Positions 26,084 through 35,036 of a stretch of 64,000 bases of DNA are shown piece after piece. The translations under genes and the position numbers were made by a program. Each line of letters starts with the position of its first letter. Position 1 is the stretch's first letter. Under the pieces are notes generated by a model, which saw only the letters and a list, made by a program, of their open reading frames with translations, had not been told where the DNA came from and ran no database searches. Source of the stretch: VYFG01 sp965221795 (lineage in GTDB: Bacteria > Pseudomonadota > Gammaproteobacteria > Arenicellales > Poriferihabitantaceae). The stretch spans positions 1,612,001-1,676,000 of the forward strand of contig OZ244914.1 in the NCBI GenBank assembly GCA_965221795.1, given 5' to 3'.

Positions 26084-27268
26084 TCAGTCCTTGGCCGCGA
26101 CCCGGAGCGGCCGCAGCAGGCTGGATGTCCCGTCCTCCGTCCCGTTGTCCGGGCCGAACAGGACACCGGACCGGAGCCCGGCCACCGAGTCGAGCCCGAG
26201 CTGGGCGATGGCGACGTCGGTATCCTGCACGAAACAATCCAAAAGCATGGTCAGGCCCTTTGCTCTCCCGGCACCCAGGGCAAACAGGACCGGACGTCCG
26301 AGCATCACGAAATCCGCACCGAGGGCCAGTGCCCGGACCACATCCTCGCCGCTGCGGACGCCACTGTCGAACAACAGTGGCATGTTGGGGCCAAGAGCCG
26401 CACGGATCCGTGGCAGGAGGTCGATGGCCGCCGGGACGCTGTCCAGCTGCCGGCCGCCATGATTGGACACATAGACGGCATCGACGCCTGCGTCCCGAAC
26501 ACGAACCGCGTCCCGGGCACTAGTGATCCCCTTGATGATGAGCCTACCCTGCCATGTCCTCCTGAGCCTGACCAGGAAGCTCCAGTCCGCCCCGGCCCGG
26601 CTTGCGCCCCGAATGAAACGGTCGCCCCGGCCGATGTTTTTCGGGGAGGGAATGCCCGCCGCGAGGGTTGCCAAGGACCAGCGCGGATGAGTCGCAAAAT
26701 CGAGGAAGGAGGTTGGGGTCAGCCGGAACGGTACGTTGAACCCGTTGCGCTGGTCGCGAACCCGCCGCGATATCTGGGGAACGTCGACGGTCAGCACCAA
26801 GGTGTCGTAACCGGCATCCCGCGCCCGGTCCACCACAGCCAGTGAAGATTCTGCAGATGGCCCGTAGTACAGCTGAAACCAAGCGCGAGTTCCTGCCCAC
26901 TCGCGCATGTCTTCCAGGGTGGTCGACGCGGCGGCGGAGACGCAGACCGGCAGGGCAAGCCGCGCGGCCGCCTCAGCGAGGATCCGGTCCGCCCCGGGGC
27001 AGACCAAATTGCACATGCCCATGGGCGCGATGCCGAAGGGAACGTCGAACGTCTGCCCCAGAATCTCCGTCCTGAGGCTTCGGGAGGCAACATCCTCCAT
27101 AACCCGGGGCTGCAGGCAGATGTCGTCGAACCGCGCTTCGTTGCGCCGCATGCCAGCCTCCCGCCCCGTCGCGCCGTCGATGAAGTCGAACACCAAGCGC
27201 GGCAACCGCCGCCTCGCCAGCCGGCGCGCATCCTCGGTAGAAAACAGCCTGGTCCTCGTCGACAGCAT
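26084..27268 (-). CDS. FMN-dependent alpha-hydroxy-acid oxidase/dehydrogenase (glycolate oxidase, LldD, MdlB family)
   Basis: A 394-residue TIM-barrel flavoenzyme. FIDGATG near the N-terminus, PFGIAPMGM, WFQLYYGP, LTVDVPQ and the active-site stretch YVSNHGGRQLD (catalytic His, substrate-binding Arg) identify the family, which oxidises glycolate, lactate, mandelate or similar 2-hydroxy acids. The ATG at 27268 has AAGGAAA upstream. The frame stays open for 67 more codons upstream, but that part encodes an integrase fragment, so it is not the N-terminus. First gene of the islet operon. A glycolate substrate would supply glyoxylate to the Bhc cycle (inference). Confidence 0.8.
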   Translation of the reverse strand: MLSTRTRLFSTEDARRLARRRLPRLVFDFIDGATGREAGMRRNEARFDDICLQPRVMEDVASRSLRTEILGQTFDVPFGIAPMGMCNLVCPGADRILAEAAARLALPVCVSAAASTTLEDMREWAGTRAWFQLYYGPSAESSLAVVDRARDAGYDTLVLTVDVPQISRRVRDQRNGFNVPFRLTPTSFLDFATHPRWSLATLAAGIPSPKNIGRGDRFIRGASRAGADWSFLVRLRRTWQGRLIIKGITSARDAVRVRDAGVDAVYVSNHGGRQLDSVPAAIDLLPRIRAALGPNMPLLFDSGVRSGEDVVRALALGADFVMLGRPVLFALGAGRAKGLTMLLDCFVQDTDVAIAQLGLDSVAGLRSGVLFGPDNGTEDGTSSLLRPLRVAAKD

Positions 27269-27339
27269 CGGGTCGCTGTTTCCTTGTGAATTACGGCCCC
27301 ACAAAGCCGTGCGAGCAGGGTGCCTGCCGGGGCCGACGG

Positions 27340-27469
27340 AGAATCCGCCCTCCCCGAGCGCCAGGGCTCGGGATGCGAAGCTGTAGCGCAGGTTGTGAAG
27401 CCGCACGCCTTTCAGATTCGCCAGTTGCCGGATGCACCGCCAACTGGCGTTGAGGTTGACCATATGCAA
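27340..27469 (-). pseudogene. Tyrosine-recombinase (integrase) C-terminal remnant
   Basis: On the minus strand the frame reads VNLNASWRCIRQ, then VRLHNLRYSFASRALALGEG. This matches the box-II region of phage-type integrases (usual form LHDLRHSFAS, with the active-site Arg). The catalytic His after it is replaced (LRY for LRH) and the following sequence diverges, so only a fragment is left. It borders the right side of the foreign islet and fits an integrase-mediated arrival. Confidence 0.65.
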
Positions 27470-27821
27470 ACGGGTCGACGGTGCATTTGGTCAGGATGCG
27501 ATACTTTTTCTCTAGCATAATGGCTTCTGTTGTTGGGTTTTTTCCGCTTCAGAGAGCTTCCGGTTCAGATTGCTACCGTAAGCAAATCGAAAGCGGATGA
27601 CCTATAAACCAAGGGTATTAGAACGTATCGGAGACAGGGATGCAAGGGACAAAGAGATAGGCCAAAAGGACACGGAGAGAAATATTATTTAACTATTACA
27701 ACATGTTAAAGACACAATAGTATCATATCGCATGTAAGGGCGGACATGGGATTGTCATGACCGGGAGCAGTCAGAATATTGCACTCGAAACGGGGACTGA
27801 AATACCGTTTCGCCCCAGAAT
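27470..27821. other. AT-richer intergenic stretch right of the islet
   Basis: About 350 bases with no recognisable gene. It includes an A/T-rich block around 27660-27720 and no clear terminator or RNA. No tRNA that could have served as an integration site was seen. Confidence 0.35.
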
Positions 27822-29870
27822 TCAGGGGGCAATCCGGGCACCAACCTCGGCACCTTCGCGAATCGCCCGTTCGGCATCCACTTCCACTGCCAGGTAAGCA
27901 CCACCGATCAAGTGTACCTGTCGATCCCGGCCCCAAGGGTCCAGTTCCTGATAAAGCTGATTGACCGGGAGTTGTCCTGCACAGAGGACCACATGATCAA
28001 CGTCCAGTTGCCGGGGCTGACCAGCCACCTCGATATGAAGCCCCCGGTCATCCATCTGGATGTAGCGAACACCGCCAATCTGCTCCACCCCGGCCTGTTT
28101 CAGTTTCTGCCTCAGCGCCCAGCCAGTGGTCTTGCCGAGTGTCCGGCCAAAGGGCCCCTCCTTGCGCTGCAGCATGGTGATTTTCCGATATGGTAATTCC
28201 GGGATGGGCAAAACCAGAGAACCCCGAGATTCAAAGGATGGATCAATTCCCCACTGTCGATACCACCTGTGGACATCCGTTGACGAGCCAGCAGGTTGAT
28301 TCGGATCCTGCAGGAGAAACTCCGCAACATCAAAGCCAATACCCCCGGCTCCGATGATGGCGACCTTCCGGCCCACGGGCCGGTTACCCCCTAGCACTTC
28401 ATCATAGCGCAGGACCGCCGGGTGATCATGGCCCGGAAACTCTACCGGGCGTGGCCGAACGCCGGTGGCAATCACGATGTGATCAAAGTGCCCTTGCCGT
28501 AGCATCCCGGCGTCTACGTCGACTCCCAATCGGATGTTCGCGCCATATTTTGGCAACATAACACGAAAATAGCGGAGCGTCTCCCCAAAGTCCTCCTTTC
28601 CCGGGATCTTTCTCGCGATATGGAACTGCCCGCCGATCTCACTCTTGCGCTCAAACAGGGTGACCCGATGACCCCTTCGGGCAGCCACTAGGGCAGCTGA
28701 CAGGCCCGCCGGGCCCGCCCCGATCACCGCAATCCGTACCGGCGACGAGGTGGGGCGATAACGGACCCGGGTTTCATTACAAGCTCTCGGGTTGACCAGG
28801 CAAGACGCGACCCGGCCCGTGAAAATCCGATCCAGACAGGTCTGGTTGCAACCGATACAGGTATTGATTTCCTCGTTTCGGCCCTGTGCGGCCTTCTGTA
28901 CCCAGCGTGGGTCCGCCAGCAGAGGTCGCGCCATTGAGACCATGTCACACCAACCTTCCGCCAACAACCGTTCCGCCTGCTCGGGCATGTTAATTCGATT
29001 GGTGGCAATCACCGGAATATCCACCTGCTCGCGAAATTTCGCGGTGATGCCGGCAAAGGCTGCATGGGGAACCAGACCAGCAATCGTGGGAACGCGGGCT
29101 TCATGCCAGCCAATACCGGTGTTCACCAGGTCGGCACCGGCCTCCCGGATCCCCTGCCCCAATTGCACAATCTCCTGCCAATCCGAACCCTCCTCGACCA
29201 AGTCCATCATCGACAGCCGGAAAATCACCAAGAAGCCAGTGCCCGTCCCGGCACGGACCCGCCGGGTGATTTCCCATGCCAACCGTGCCCGATTTTCGAA
29301 ACAGCCACCCCAGCGGTCCGTCCGCTGGTTAGTTCGACGACAGAGGAACTGGTTGATGAAATATCCCTCGGAGCCCATGATTTCGACTCCGTCATAACCG
29401 GCTTTCCGGGCCAACCGGGCACAACGCACATAGGCCCGAATCTGGCGCTCAATGCCCGCCTCGTCCAGAGCCCGGGGCTCCCACCGGTTGATGGGAGCTC
29501 GGGTCGCGGAAGCCGATACTATGTCCGGGTGGTTTCCGTAACGACCGGCATGCAGGATCTGCAGGCAGATTTTACCTCCTTCACGGTGCACGGCTCGGGT
29601 CACCCACTGATGATGGGGTAAGTGCAAGGGGCTATTAAGGGTGCCGGCCCCGGGGGAGAGCCGGCCTTCCCGATTCGGACTGATACCGCCCGTGACAATA
29701 AGTCCCGGCCCGCCCTCCCGGATCCGTTCGATATACAGTGCCGCCCATCTCCCGGCATGCCAGAGACGGTCCTCAAGACCGGTATGCATGGAGCCCATCA
29801 GAATCCGATTGGTCAGCGTCACCCCCCCAACGGACAAGGGCCTGAATATCGACGGGAACGGTACCGTCAT
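27822..29870 (-). CDS. fadH: 2,4-Dienoyl-CoA reductase (NADPH)
   Basis: A 682-residue FMN/FAD/4Fe-4S enzyme of the old yellow enzyme family, needed to beta-oxidise unsaturated fatty acids. The N-terminal TIM barrel binds FMN (QILHAGRYGNHP, GYDGVEIMGSEGYF). The iron-sulfur motif CIGCNQTCLDRIF plus a later SCLVNP follows at about 345-365. The C-terminal half has two dinucleotide motifs: VAVIGAGPAGLS-like VIGAGPAGLSAAL for FAD and VAIIGAGGIGFD for NADPH. Length equals that of E. coli FadH (about 672). It is divergent from the MFS transporter gene. Confidence 0.88.
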   Translation of the reverse strand: MTVPFPSIFRPLSVGGVTLTNRILMGSMHTGLEDRLWHAGRWAALYIERIREGGPGLIVTGGISPNREGRLSPGAGTLNSPLHLPHHQWVTRAVHREGGKICLQILHAGRYGNHPDIVSASATRAPINRWEPRALDEAGIERQIRAYVRCARLARKAGYDGVEIMGSEGYFINQFLCRRTNQRTDRWGGCFENRARLAWEITRRVRAGTGTGFLVIFRLSMMDLVEEGSDWQEIVQLGQGIREAGADLVNTGIGWHEARVPTIAGLVPHAAFAGITAKFREQVDIPVIATNRINMPEQAERLLAEGWCDMVSMARPLLADPRWVQKAAQGRNEEINTCIGCNQTCLDRIFTGRVASCLVNPRACNETRVRYRPTSSPVRIAVIGAGPAGLSAALVAARRGHRVTLFERKSEIGGQFHIARKIPGKEDFGETLRYFRVMLPKYGANIRLGVDVDAGMLRQGHFDHIVIATGVRPRPVEFPGHDHPAVLRYDEVLGGNRPVGRKVAIIGAGGIGFDVAEFLLQDPNQPAGSSTDVHRWYRQWGIDPSFESRGSLVLPIPELPYRKITMLQRKEGPFGRTLGKTTGWALRQKLKQAGVEQIGGVRYIQMDDRGLHIEVAGQPRQLDVDHVVLCAGQLPVNQLYQELDPWGRDRQVHLIGGAYLAVEVDAERAIREGAEVGARIAP

Positions 29871-29999
29871 TCCGATATCTTTTGGGTTGTTGTCGTGAAA
29901 TGACCAGAATTGTAATCATTCCTGCAATACTTGACAGCATCGTGTGCCCTACACTTCGCTCGATCCCCGTTCCCATGAACCCACACTGCCCGCCCCATT

Positions 30000-31235
30000 A
30001 TGTTGTCCGTTCTTTTTCGAACCTGGGCTCTCATGCTGGGAATCCTGTTGCTCATGATCGGCAATGGCCTACAGGGCACACTGCTTGGCATCCGCGGTAC
30101 CCTCGAAGAAATCGATGTGGTCTGGATGGGGCTGATTATGTCAGCCTATTTTGTTGGCTTCCTCGGCGGATCCCGGGTAACGCCCTATCTGCTTCGCCGG
30201 GTCGGCCATATACGGGTGTTCGCCGCACTCGGATCATTGGTCTCTGCGGCCTTTATTCTCTATGCTGCGATCATTGAACCGTGGTTCTGGCTCACCTTGC
30301 GACTGATAGTTGGCTTTTGTTTCTCCGGCCTGTATGTCGTTGCTGAGAGCTGGATCAATGAGATGGCCAGTAATGAAAACCGCGGCCAAACCCTATCACT
30401 CTATATCATTATCCAGATGCTGGGACTGGTCTTGGGTCAGTCCCTGTTGAATGTTGGGGATCCTACGGGGTACGCCCTGTTCATTCTCATTTCGGTTCTG
30501 GTTTCGATTTCTTTCGCCCCGATCCTGTTGTCCGTTGCGCCCACGCCGGTTTTCAACGTCGCACGGCCAATGGCCCTGCGGGAGTTGCTGAACACATCGC
30601 CTCTGGGCTGTGTCGGTATCTTTTTGCTGGGCGGCATTTTCTCGGGCCTGCACGTTATGTCGGCGATCTACGGCATGCAGCAAGGCCTGTCCGTTCCGGA
30701 AATTTCCTGGTTTGTAGTCGCAATCTATATTGGTGGCGTCCTGATGCAATATCCAGTAGGATGGATCTCGGATCGGATGGATCGCCGTACGCTGATGGTT
30801 GCCATGACCGCACTGGGTTCCATCGTCGCCGTGGGTGGCATGTTAGGCCAGAGTCTCTGGTGGTTGCTGTGCATCGCTTTTTTTCTGGGGGCCTCCCTTA
30901 ATCCCCTCTATGCCCTGATGCTGGCCCATACTAATGACCATCTGGCGTCAGAGCAAATGTCCTCTGCGTCTGGAGGACTGATGTTCATCCATGGGATCGG
31001 TGCCATGGGCGGCCCCATGGTCATAGGCTTGCTGATCGAGCGCCTCGGGCCGAACGGTTTTTTTCTCTTTATCGCTACCCTTTCCGTCTTGATCTGCCTG
31101 TACGGCCTGTATCGGATGTCCCGACGGGAGGCTGTCGCGATAGAAGATACCCAATCCTATATTCCAGTTACCGCCACTTCTTCTCCGGTCGCCGTGGAAA
31201 TGGCAACGGAAGCGGCAATCGCAGATGAAGCGTAG
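30000..31235 (+). CDS. MFS transporter, YcaD-like
   Basis: A 411-residue major facilitator with about twelve transmembrane helices. The opening (LGILLLMIGNGLQGTLLGIRG, then GLIMSAYFVGFLGGS) and LYVVAESWINEMASNENRG are typical of the YcaD-like subgroup, whose substrates are not defined. The GWISDRMDRRTLM loop is the classic MFS loop between helices 8 and 9. It lies upstream of dnaA but is separated from it by 364 bases. Confidence 0.75.
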   Translation: MLSVLFRTWALMLGILLLMIGNGLQGTLLGIRGTLEEIDVVWMGLIMSAYFVGFLGGSRVTPYLLRRVGHIRVFAALGSLVSAAFILYAAIIEPWFWLTLRLIVGFCFSGLYVVAESWINEMASNENRGQTLSLYIIIQMLGLVLGQSLLNVGDPTGYALFILISVLVSISFAPILLSVAPTPVFNVARPMALRELLNTSPLGCVGIFLLGGIFSGLHVMSAIYGMQQGLSVPEISWFVVAIYIGGVLMQYPVGWISDRMDRRTLMVAMTALGSIVAVGGMLGQSLWWLLCIAFFLGASLNPLYALMLAHTNDHLASEQMSSASGGLMFIHGIGAMGGPMVIGLLIERLGPNGFFLFIATLSVLICLYGLYRMSRREAVAIEDTQSYIPVTATSSPVAVEMATEAAIADEA

Positions 31236-31599
31236 TGTGGCCGATGCCGGCACTCGTCCGGCAAAATCCATGGCCCTGTGCAGGAAAGGGAATCACCGGA
31301 AAGAAGGAGGCTACCGAATGTACATCCGAGTGAATGAGCAGAATCGCTCAATAGTTGCTCATTTGGGCATCGTCTGTGTAGGCCGCCACGGTTCAGAGCA
31401 CCGGCGCGAATAAAAAAAGAAATATTTTCCCCCTTTCCACGCCTACGGATTATGGAATGATTTACCCGTCGGGTTTAGACTGTTCGTTATAATATTGTCA
31501 AACGACTGACATCTGTCCTTTCGGCTGGCCACTGCCGGATGGACGGTACTCTCTTTACAGAATATGCAAGGATGATTTTTCGATAGATAAGATACTGCG
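31236..31599 (+). other. dnaA: dnaA upstream region
   Basis: Holds a perfect TATAAT at 31488-31493, 106 bases before dnaA, that could be its -10 box; no convincing -35 is paired with it. No DnaA boxes were seen here, in contrast to the downstream spacer. The rpmH-rnpA genes that often lie beside dnaA are absent. Confidence 0.4.
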
Positions 31600-32985
31600 A
31601 TGCCCCAAAATACTGTCTGGCAAAACTGCTTGGAAATGATGCGCGAGGAGTTGTCTGATGATGAAGTGAATTCCTGGCTAATGCCGCTCCATACCAGCAT
31701 CCGGAGCGATACCCTGAAGTTGCTGGCCCCGAACCAGTATGTATTGAATTACATCCGACAAAACCTGCTGGAACAGATCAAATCGGCAATCTTCGGCATG
31801 GACCGCGGCATTCACAGGATCCAGTGCGAAATCGGCAGCCATTCCAGTGAACCCTCTCCCGACGCCAATAATGGAACCACTTCCGCTCGCCGGCATTCTC
31901 AATCCGAACCATCTTTCCCGATTCAGTATCGTAGGAATCAATCTGTGCGGACGATTCCCCAGTCCAGTAACGGCATCAACCGGGAATTCACGTTCGCTAA
32001 CCATGTGGAGGGAAATTCCAACCATATCGCCCGTGCGGCCGCCATGCAAGTGGGCAAAAATCCGGGAAACTCCTATAACCCCCTGTTTATCTATGGTGGC
32101 GTAGGCCTTGGAAAAACCCATCTGATGCAGGCCGCCGGAAATCAGATATTGGAATCCAACCCGGAAGCAAGAGTGGTCTATATCCGGTCGGAATTGTTTG
32201 TCAATGACATGGTCACTGCACTGCGCACCAACACCATGAATGATTTTAAGCAATACTACCGTTCCCTGAGTACCCTACTGATTGATGACATTCAGTTTTT
32301 TGCCCGCAAAACCCAAACACAGGAGGAGTTTTTCCATACGTTCAATGCCCTGCTGGAGGGACAGAACCAGATCATTATCACTAGTGATCGGATGCCTCAA
32401 GCCATTGATAACGTGGAAGAACGGTTGCTTTCCAGGTTCAGTAGCGGACTGACCGTCGCAATCGACCCGCCCGAACTGGAAACACGAGTGGCGATCCTCG
32501 AAGCCAAAGCCAAAAAAAATGGGATCAACCTGCCTTCCACCGTCGCTTTCTTTGTGGCCAATGCCGTTCAGTCCAATGTGCGTGAGCTCGAAGGAGCCTT
32601 ACACCGAATCATTGCCAGTGCGGGCTTTCGGGGCCAGAAAATTGACATGAGCCTAGCTGAGACCGCACTGAGAGATATTCTGGTCTACCGGGAATCCCGG
32701 TTGACAATCGAGCACATCCAAAAAACCGTTGCCGAGTATTTCAATGTCCGAGTTTCGGACCTGATTTCGAAACGACGCTCGCGTGATATCGCCAGACCAC
32801 GTCAGATGGCGATGTATCTCATCAAGGAACTGACCAACTACAGTTTGCCCAAGATCGGTGACCATTTCGGGGGACGGGACCATAGTACCGTCATTCATGC
32901 CTGCCGCAAAACCGAGGAGCTCATACACAAGGAAAACGCAGCCAAGGAAGATTACCAGAACCTGGTGAGGCTGTTCCGGTTCTGA
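31600..32985 (+). CDS. dnaA: Chromosomal replication initiator DnaA
   Basis: A 461-residue AAA+ initiator. Domain I is at about 1-80 and a variable linker follows to about 125. Domain III has Walker A GGVGLGKTH and Walker B LLIDDIQFF, plus sensor-2 region NVRELEGALHR. Domain IV ends with the DNA-binding signature GGRDHSTVIHA. DnaA binds 9-base boxes of the TTATCCACA type; perfect and near-perfect boxes follow directly downstream. Same strand as dnaN and gyrB. Confidence 0.97.
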   Translation: MPQNTVWQNCLEMMREELSDDEVNSWLMPLHTSIRSDTLKLLAPNQYVLNYIRQNLLEQIKSAIFGMDRGIHRIQCEIGSHSSEPSPDANNGTTSARRHSQSEPSFPIQYRRNQSVRTIPQSSNGINREFTFANHVEGNSNHIARAAAMQVGKNPGNSYNPLFIYGGVGLGKTHLMQAAGNQILESNPEARVVYIRSELFVNDMVTALRTNTMNDFKQYYRSLSTLLIDDIQFFARKTQTQEEFFHTFNALLEGQNQIIITSDRMPQAIDNVEERLLSRFSSGLTVAIDPPELETRVAILEAKAKKNGINLPSTVAFFVANAVQSNVRELEGALHRIIASAGFRGQKIDMSLAETALRDILVYRESRLTIEHIQKTVAEYFNVRVSDLISKRRSRDIARPRQMAMYLIKELTNYSLPKIGDHFGGRDHSTVIHACRKTEELIHKENAAKEDYQNLVRLFRF

Positions 32986-33254
32986 TTCCAAACGGCCTGC
33001 TCGGCCAACGAGCTGGTACAACAATCCGGGGGTAAAATCTCATATAACCCGTGTGTAATCGGTGGATAATCTGACCTTTTCTTGTGGATAGATTGTGGAT
33101 AATATCTGTCCACAGGGTTGTTTCGGGTTATGCGATTCCGATGCAGCGTTTTTTCACAGGAAAAGTCTAGATAATGCGCTGACAAATAAGGTATTATTGG
33201 AGTTATCCACAATTCCACAGGGCTCTACTAGAACTACTACTATATATATTTTTT
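32986..33254. other. oriC: Probable oriC: DnaA-box cluster between dnaA and dnaN
   Basis: Two perfect DnaA boxes: TGTGGATAA (33094-33102, inverted) and TTATCCACA (33203-33211). Near-matches are TGTGGATAG (33083-33091), GGTGGATAA (33061-33069) and CTGTCCACA (33106-33114). An A/T stretch ACTATATATATTTTTTATG right before dnaN (about 33238-33256) could be the unwinding element. Origins in this spacer are known in many bacteria. Function is inferred from box density; the region may also regulate dnaN. Confidence 0.7.
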
Positions 33255-34358
33255 ATGAATATTACTATCGCTCGTTCCACCCTGCTTCCCAGTCTGCACC
33301 TGATTAGCAGTGTCGTCGAGAAACAACAGACCTTGCCGATTTTGGCGAACCTGTACTTTTCCCTGGAAGATGGGGAATTGATGATTATCGGGACGGATTC
33401 GTCTTTGGAAATTACCGAGATCATCAAGAATGTGGAGGGTACGAACGGTACTTTTACCATTTCGGCCCGCAAGATACTGGATATCTGCCGGATGTTGCCG
33501 GAACATGCGATGATCAGTTTCGTACATGAGGAAGATCAAATCCGGATCACTTCTGGCCGGAGCAGTTATTCGCTGAAAACACTGCCCTCCAGTGATTTTC
33601 CCAGAATCAAGACAGATCGATTTGAAGAAAGGTTTACTATCAGTGACCTGTCTTTGAAAAGGATTTTGGAAAAGACCTCATTTGCAATGGGAGTACAGGA
33701 TGTGCGATTCTATCTTTTGGGACTGTTGCTGGAGTTGGACCGGGATGCCCTACGGGCGATTGCATCGGATGGGCATCGTCTTGCACTCAGTGAGGAGCCG
33801 ATTCAACTTTCGGTAGACGAGGTCCGCCAGATTATTGTACCGCGAAAAGCGGTCGCGGAGATACTCCGTTTTCTGGCGAATGCCGATGATTCGGAAGTGA
33901 AATGTCAGATTTCGCACAAACACCTGCAGCTGATACGGAATCAAAGCACTCTGGTCACCCTGCTGATTGAAGGCAAGTTTCCCGAATACAAGAATATTCT
34001 AGGAACCGTGATGACCGCAAAACTGACTCTGGACCGGAATGAATTGCTGGATATCTTCACCCGTTCATCCATTCTGACTTCTGACCGCCTTAAGGGAGTC
34101 CGGATTCGATTGGCCGACAATCTCCTTTCCGTCACTGCCATGAACCCTGAGCAGGAGATTTCGGTGGAGGAAATACCGACCGAATATTCTGGAGAGCCGA
34201 TCGAAACCGGATTCAACATAAAATATCTCATTGAAGCTACCAAAGCAGTCAGTGAATCCGATGCCAAGTTGTGTTTTCAGGGCAACGAGGGAATCGTGAT
34301 TGTTCAGCAGCCAGGGGATGATGTCACGCAATGGCTCGTGATGCCTTTGAGGATGTGA
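33255..34358 (+). CDS. dnaN: DNA polymerase III beta subunit (sliding clamp)
   Basis: A 367-residue clamp protein of usual length (366 in E. coli) with three similar domains. Typical stretches are LPILANLYFSLEDGEL, AIASDGHRLALSE and the C-terminal VMPLRM, the clamp's conserved end. It forms the ring that tethers polymerase. It follows dnaA as in most bacteria, but no recF follows it. Confidence 0.96.
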   Translation: MNITIARSTLLPSLHLISSVVEKQQTLPILANLYFSLEDGELMIIGTDSSLEITEIIKNVEGTNGTFTISARKILDICRMLPEHAMISFVHEEDQIRITSGRSSYSLKTLPSSDFPRIKTDRFEERFTISDLSLKRILEKTSFAMGVQDVRFYLLGLLLELDRDALRAIASDGHRLALSEEPIQLSVDEVRQIIVPRKAVAEILRFLANADDSEVKCQISHKHLQLIRNQSTLVTLLIEGKFPEYKNILGTVMTAKLTLDRNELLDIFTRSSILTSDRLKGVRIRLADNLLSVTAMNPEQEISVEEIPTEYSGEPIETGFNIKYLIEATKAVSESDAKLCFQGNEGIVIVQQPGDDVTQWLVMPLRM

Positions 34359-34459
34359 TCTCCGGTCGGGCGGTTGGTCCTGGGAATCCCGCGCGTATTG
34401 GTTGCGAACACGAAGGGTCTTCTTCCTTCTCCCCAAGTTGATTCCCGATGGGCGAGAAG

Positions 34460-34475
34460 TGTTTCACGTGAAACA
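34460..34475. promoter_or_regulatory. parS: parS site 1 (perfect)
   Basis: TGTTTCACGTGAAACA is the exact 16-base consensus palindrome bound by ParB/Spo0J in chromosome segregation. It lies 102 bases after dnaN, close to the origin, as is typical. Confidence 0.92.
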
Positions 34476-34712
34476 TTCCGACGTCTGAGTCGATCGGAGT
34501 AGGAGCGGACGCCGTTTACGTTACATCTCCAGAGGAATTTTCAGGCAGTCATGAGCGTTTGGAAGTTCCAATCCGGTTTGTAACTCTCAAGTGGATGGCG
34601 ATCGATTCCCAGAATTCAGAATGGTCGGAATGATCGAAGTCTGGTGCAGGATGGGGCGGGAATTCGATCGAATCATTATACAAAGGAGGGAATTCTATCG
34701 ATTTGGATTCGA

Positions 34713-34728
34713 TGTTTCACGTGAAACC
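34713..34728. promoter_or_regulatory. parS: parS site 2 (one mismatch)
   Basis: TGTTTCACGTGAAACC matches the ParB consensus in 15 of 16 positions and lies about 250 bases from the perfect site. A pair of close parS sites near oriC supports ParABS segregation in this organism. Confidence 0.85.
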
Positions 34729-35036
34729 AGGTGCGCTGTTGCGAGGCTTGCTGTTTCGGATCCAGCTTCAGAGGCCGCATGGGGGCGGTCGACAGGCTCT
34801 TGCTGGATTTTGATTGGGATTCCCATACCTGACCGTCGGGTGCGATGCGGTCCGGCGTGTGGTGAGACTGCGGTCTTCGGCGAACGCCTCCGCGGATTTT
34901 GGACGAGACGATCGGACACTGTCAAAAAAAATCAATTGGTTCAATCGGATTGGTAGGATACGGGAAACCGAATCGGAATCTCACAGGGCCCGATTTGTGT
35001 TAGAATTAGCCTTCGATCTTGCCATCTATTCTGTTT

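Larger units (their letters stand above)
34359..35036 (+). other. dnaN-gyrB spacer lacking recF
   Basis: About 680 bases where recF (about 360 codons) is found in most gammaproteobacteria. A 121-codon open frame (34591-34956) has no RecF motif such as a Walker A near its start and an unlikely composition, so I do not call it a gene. The spacer carries two parS sites. The gyrB promoter should be near its right end; none was confidently placed. Confidence 0.6.

Noticed and set aside
34591..34956. 121-codon open frame between dnaN and gyrB considered as a recF remnant
   Set aside because: No RecF motif, unlikely composition, and the second parS lies inside it.
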